Source: Nannocystis exedens (GTDB taxonomy: Bacteria > Myxococcota_A > Polyangia > Nannocystales > Nannocystaceae). Taken from it: a DNA stretch of 64,000 bases. Position numbers and translations under genes: made by a program. A model generated the notes under the pieces. That model was not told the origin of the DNA, did no database searches, and saw nothing but the letters and a program-made list of their open reading frames with translations. The first letter of the stretch is position 1, and every line of letters starts with the position of its first letter. Positions 60,753 to 64,000 of the stretch are shown one piece after another. Where the stretch lies: positions 372,001 to 436,000 of the forward strand of contig NZ_NETK01000002.1 of NCBI RefSeq assembly GCF_002343915.1, in the 5' to 3' direction.

Positions 60753-62160
60753 GCCACAGACGAGCGGCCGCGAGCGCCGCCGGAGTCCGGCCTGTCTCTC
60801 GGGGCTGGTCGTCGCGTGCGCGCTGGCGGCGGGGCTCGCCGCGCGTCCGGCCGCGGCCGGCAACCGCGAGACCAACCCGCTGAGCAACGAGGCGGCGCTG
60901 GCCGGCGGGGCGGTGACGGCCCTCGGGCGCGACACCGGGGCCATCTACTACAACCCGGCGGGGCTCGGGGCGGTGCGGCGGACGCAGTTCAACCTGTCGA
61001 CCCAGGCGGCCCAGTTCCGCGCCCGCATCGTGCCGTACGCCGCGGTGGCCGACCTGCCGAACGGCTCGCGCGACGCGGCGACGCTGAGCAGCCTGCAAGG
61101 GCTGGTGATGCCGTCGTCGCTGGCGGTGACGCGCCACGTCGGCCGCGGGGTCACGCTCGGGGTCGGCTACTTCGCGCCCGACTACGACTACTACGACTAC
61201 TCGGCGTCGCTGCGCGGGGCCGGCGGCGGCACCGAGTACGACGCGCGGATCCAGGTCGACGGGTGGATCTACCGCTACCACGCCGGGCCGGCGATCGGCT
61301 GGCAGCCGCACCCGCGCTTCCGCATCGGCGCGACGCTGTTCGGCACCTACGGCTGGCAGCGCGAGGAGATGCGGATGTGGATCGACGCCGCGTCGGGCAC
61401 CGCGGACGCGCGCACCGACGCCACCCGCACGGTCGACTTCGACAACAAGCGCTCGATCTTCGGCGGCGAGGCGGTGATCGGGCTGCAGTGGGAGTTCGTC
61501 AAGAACGTCCACCTCGGCCTGACCTTTCGGACACCTCGCTTCGTCGCCTTCGAGGTCCACCGCAGCTACCTGCTGAGCAGCTCCAACATCGACCGGCCGA
61601 ACGGCGACGACGAGTACAAGTTCGAGTTCGACGACTCGCCGTCGCCGTCGCGGCGCGGGCGGGTGGCGCCGATGCGGCTCACCATGGGGATCGCCTACGC
61701 CCTGCCGAAGCGGCGCGGGTGGGTCAGCGGCGAGATGGACTTCAGCCCGGGGCTGCGGCCGAAGGGCACCGACATCAACATCCGCCCGATCTGGAACGTC
61801 CGCGCCGGGGCCCGCCTGCGCACCGCGGAGCGGCTGTACTTCGGCATCGGCGTGTTCTCCGACCGCGACGACCAGGTCCACACCTCGGCGTTCCCGCAGT
61901 TCCGCATCAACTATTACGGGGTCACCACCGGGGTCGAGTTCTTCTCGCCGGTCCGCCTCGGCAAGGGCGAGCGGGCCCGCAGCATCGTGTTCTCGACCTG
62001 CCTCGCCGTCCGCTACAGCTACGGCCGGGGCTCGGCGGCGCAGATCATCTTCGACCTGCGCGACGCGCCGAGCGGCCGCGTCGGCTACGAGATCGGCACG
62101 GTCGACCGGGTCGCGTTCCACCTGTTCGCCGGCCACCTCGGCATGGGCACGTACTTCTAG
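60736..62160 (+). CDS. OmpP1/FadL-type outer membrane protein
   Basis: A 474-residue protein with a signal peptide (LVVACALAAGLAARPAAA). It opens like FadL family members, with NPLSNEAALAGGAVTALGRDTGAIYYNPAGLGAV, the N-terminal hatch that plugs the barrel. The rest is a series of amphipathic strands (VTLGVGYFAPDYDYYDY, LRMTMGIAYALPKRRGW-like) ending in an aromatic residue, as barrels do. The family imports hydrophobic molecules such as fatty acids. It overlaps the lipoprotein gene and is probably co-transcribed. The substrate is unknown. Confidence 0.85.
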   Translation: MARRREPQTSGRERRRSPACLSGLVVACALAAGLAARPAAAGNRETNPLSNEAALAGGAVTALGRDTGAIYYNPAGLGAVRRTQFNLSTQAAQFRARIVPYAAVADLPNGSRDAATLSSLQGLVMPSSLAVTRHVGRGVTLGVGYFAPDYDYYDYSASLRGAGGGTEYDARIQVDGWIYRYHAGPAIGWQPHPRFRIGATLFGTYGWQREEMRMWIDAASGTADARTDATRTVDFDNKRSIFGGEAVIGLQWEFVKNVHLGLTFRTPRFVAFEVHRSYLLSSSNIDRPNGDDEYKFEFDDSPSPSRRGRVAPMRLTMGIAYALPKRRGWVSGEMDFSPGLRPKGTDINIRPIWNVRAGARLRTAERLYFGIGVFSDRDDQVHTSAFPQFRINYYGVTTGVEFFSPVRLGKGERARSIVFSTCLAVRYSYGRGSAAQIIFDLRDAPSGRVGYEIGTVDRVAFHLFAGHLGMGTYF

Positions 62161-62181
62161 CGGTGCGCCGGGGAGCCCGGG

Positions 62182-62256
62182 CTGTCCCTCGGGACAGAGC
62201 GCGAGCGCGACGTGAGGGGGCAGTGGGGCGGGCCAATCTCTCGGGACATGTCCCGA
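62182..62256. repeat. Two dispersed-family hairpins between convergent genes
   Basis: CTGTCC-CTCG-GGACAG (62182-62197) and the perfect 16-bp palindrome TCGGGACATGTCCCGA (62241-62256). These are the clearest side-by-side examples of the two forms of the family. Confidence 0.8.
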
Positions 62257-62287
62257 AAGACCGGGCGCGAAGGACCGCCCGGGGCGG

Positions 62288-62898
62288 TCACTTCTTCGGC
62301 GGCTGCAGCACCTTGTCGATGACGTGGACGAGGCCGTTGCTGGCGGGGATGTTGATCTCGAGCAGCTTGGCGCCGTCGATCGTCATCTCGGAGTCCTGGC
62401 TCTGCTTGATCGGCAGCTCGGGGCCGGCGGCGGTCGGCGCGGTGCGGTAGTTGCCGAGCTTGGCCGAGTCGTTGAGGCCCGGGATGAAGTGGTACTTGAG
62501 CGCCTTCTGCAGCTGCTCCTTGTTCTTCTTCCACTTGTCGAGGGTGCCCTTGGGCAGCTTGGCGAACGCCTCGTCGGTGGGGACCAGGATGGTGAGGCTG
62601 ACGTCGCCGCTGGTGAGGTCCTTGTCGAGCTCGGCGGCGACCAGCAGCTCCTGGAAGGTCTTGCCCTTCTCGAGGCCGGCGACGACGGTGGCGAGGTCCT
62701 TGGCGGCGGGGGCCGGCTCGGGGGCGGGGCGGCCTCCGGCTCGGGCGTGGCGGCGGCCTCGGGCTCCGGCTCCGGCGCGGGCGGGGGCGCGGCCTCGGCG
62801 GCCGGCTCCGGCGCCTCGGAGGCCGAGTCCTTCTTGCAGGCGACGTTCGTGCTCGCGCTCGCGACGAGCAGGGACAGTGCGATGAGTCTCAGATTCAT
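62288..62898 (-). CDS. Fasciclin-domain lipoprotein, interrupted reading frame
   Basis: The N-terminus in one frame is a lipoprotein signal (ASTNVAC) and a Pro/Glu/Ala linker. The other frame encodes the fasciclin domain (ATVVAGLEKGKTFQELLVAAE, ILVPTDEAFAKLPKGTLD, NGLVHVIDKVLQPP). They meet within GGGGG-C-GGGG on the + strand (62720-62729); adding one G restores a single frame (length is 611, one short of a multiple of three). Fasciclin domains mediate adhesion or matrix binding at the cell surface. AGGAGG lies nine bases before the ATG. Sequencing error, mutation or phase variation are possible. Confidence 0.75.
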
Positions 62899-63006
62899 GA
62901 TGGGGGGCCTCCTGGGCCTCACGGTAAACCGCGAGCGCGCTGGCGGCAACATTTATCGCTGCCGCGAGCTTGACGGCCGCGGCAGCGATCGGCTGTGCTC
63001 TTGACG

Positions 63007-64000
63007 ATGTTTTGTTCGCCTCGGTGTATCCCTTCCGTGCTCTCCGGTGTCCTCGCCGGCCTCGCGTTCGCGGCCTGCGGCGACTCCGGCGGCGATACGA
63101 GCCAAGTGACGGCCACGGCGCCGACGACCGAGTCGCCCACCGGCGCATCGACGGTCGACCCGAGCGCGTCGGGCAGCGACTCCGAGAGCAGCGGAGCGAG
63201 CGACAGCACCGACGGACAGACGGGCAGCTCGGGGGCTGTGAGCACCTCGACGGGTCTCGATCCGACCACAGGGACCGAGCCGACGACGTCGGAGCCGACG
63301 ACCACGACGTCGCCGTTCACCACCGGCGAGTCCACCGACACCGGCTGGTGGGAGACGACCACCGAGGGCGACACGTGCAAGGTCAACATCGACATCGTGT
63401 TCGTGATGGACGTGTCGACGTCGATGTCGGCGATCTTGCAGAAGCTGGCCGACGAGATCCTGGTGGTCGACCAGGCGATCGCGGCGCTCGACGTCGAGAC
63501 GCAGCCGAGCTACGGCCTGGTGGTGTTCGTCGACGACGCGACGATCATCAACGGCGGCATGCCGTACGCCGACGCGGCCGCGCTGCAGGCCGACTTCATC
63601 GAGTGGAGCACGTTCACGCAGAGCAACTCGCAGACCGACGGCAACGGGTCGAACGGCGACTGGCCGGAGAACACGCTCGACGGGCTGTACCTGGCGGCCT
63701 ACGGGTTCCAGTGGCGGCCGACCGAGTCGACGCTGCGGATGATCATCCACACCACCGACGACACGTTCGGAGACAAGGGCGCCAACCAGAGCGGCGAGAT
63801 TGTCCAGCACAGCTACGACGAAACGGTGCTCGGCCTGCAGGAGCGCGAGATCCGCGTGTTCAGCTTCGTCGACAACGACATGACCGGCGGGCCCGGCAAC
63901 AACGAGGACGTGAGCATGGGCTTTTTCACGCCCTACCAAGGGAAGACCCCGATCCCGCAGGCCACCGACGGCGGGGCGTTCAACATCAACGACGTGTACG
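63007..64000 (+). CDS. VWA-domain lipoprotein (3' truncated)
   Basis: The frame runs off the end of the window; about 331 residues are visible. A signal peptide ends in AFAAC and is followed by an approximately 90-residue Ser/Thr/Gly/Asp linker (SESSGASDSTDGQTGSS), the style seen in other lipoproteins here. A von Willebrand A domain starts near residue 125: IVFVMDVSTSMS carries the MIDAS DxSxS, and LRMIIHTTDDTF is a later core strand. It is divergent from the fasciclin gene. A surface adhesion or metal-ion-dependent binding role is usual for the fold. The start at 63007 is the first ATG before the signal. Confidence 0.75.
   Translation, partial: MFCSPRCIPSVLSGVLAGLAFAACGDSGGDTSQVTATAPTTESPTGASTVDPSASGSDSESSGASDSTDGQTGSSGAVSTSTGLDPTTGTEPTTSEPTTTTSPFTTGESTDTGWWETTTEGDTCKVNIDIVFVMDVSTSMSAILQKLADEILVVDQAIAALDVETQPSYGLVVFVDDATIINGGMPYADAAALQADFIEWSTFTQSNSQTDGNGSNGDWPENTLDGLYLAAYGFQWRPTESTLRMIIHTTDDTFGDKGANQSGEIVQHSYDETVLGLQEREIRVFSFVDNDMTGGPGNNEDVSMGFFTPYQGKTPIPQATDGGAFNINDVY

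Noticed and set aside
62241..62256. GGACATGTCC as a match to the animal p53 half-site
   Set aside because: Coincidental; bacteria have no p53 and the string fits the local repeat family.

Overview
The window looks like myxobacterial chromosome. It is very GC-rich throughout. It carries several lipoproteins with a long Ser/Thr/Gly linker after the lipobox, FHA and sigma-54 signalling proteins, and an AgmX/GltJ-like gliding-motility protein. The linker style (repeated TSSSG, TTTS, DSTDG) is what I associate with the Nannocystis/Enhygromyxa group; that placement is inference. No rRNA, CRISPR array, prophage or insertion sequence was seen. Two tRNA genes are present (Cys-GCA, Leu-UAA).

Layout. 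1-8.4 kb: end of a probable methyltransferase gene, a sigma-70 family factor, an IPT/TIG lipoprotein, and a leftward operon of a TPR/HEAT-like exported protein plus two zinc-ribbon/double-FHA proteins. 8.5-12.3 kb: fmdB-like and folD, convergent with parAB. 12.3-15.7 kb: a lamin-tail-domain lipoprotein and an FHA-GAF-AAA+ sigma-54 activator. 15.9-21.8 kb: lon, dnaK and a MepA-type endopeptidase. 21.8-23.5 kb: a gene-poor island with a decayed copy of the endopeptidase 3' end and many copies of a 15-bp palindrome. 23.5-31.6 kb: a MerR-type regulator, a sigma-region-4-like DNA-binding protein, purH, purD, a DUF1015 gene, hisZ and purA. 32-38.4 kb: AgmX/GltJ-like protein, a coiled-coil membrane protein, tRNA-Cys, two lipoproteins (one an amidase with an interrupted frame) and a phosphoesterase. 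38.4-44.9 kb: KtrB- and KtrA-like potassium uptake proteins, a HAMP sensor, and two coupled SPFH proteins. 45-53.1 kb: an accessory locus with a DUF692 (MNIO) enzyme and partner, a GST, a radical-SAM/methyltransferase fusion, a twin-arginine lipoprotein, a radical-SAM-like protein without its iron-sulfur motif, a HEXXH peptide-modification-type protein and a second radical SAM protein. 53.3-64 kb: uvrA, tRNA-Leu, a Cys-rich lipoprotein, a histidine kinase/response regulator pair, a small lipoprotein, a FadL-type porin, a fasciclin lipoprotein with an interrupted frame and a truncated VWA lipoprotein.

Three signals stand out. First, the 45-53 kb locus has the enzyme make-up of a peptide-modification system, but no clear precursor gene. 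Second, a short hairpin family (TGTCC, about four bases, GGACA, and its inside-out form GGACATGTCC) is scattered through intergenic DNA and through weakly conserved parts of many genes, in any reading frame. Third, many genes have a TANNNT -10-like hexamer ending only 6-8 bases before the start codon, which suggests leaderless transcription.
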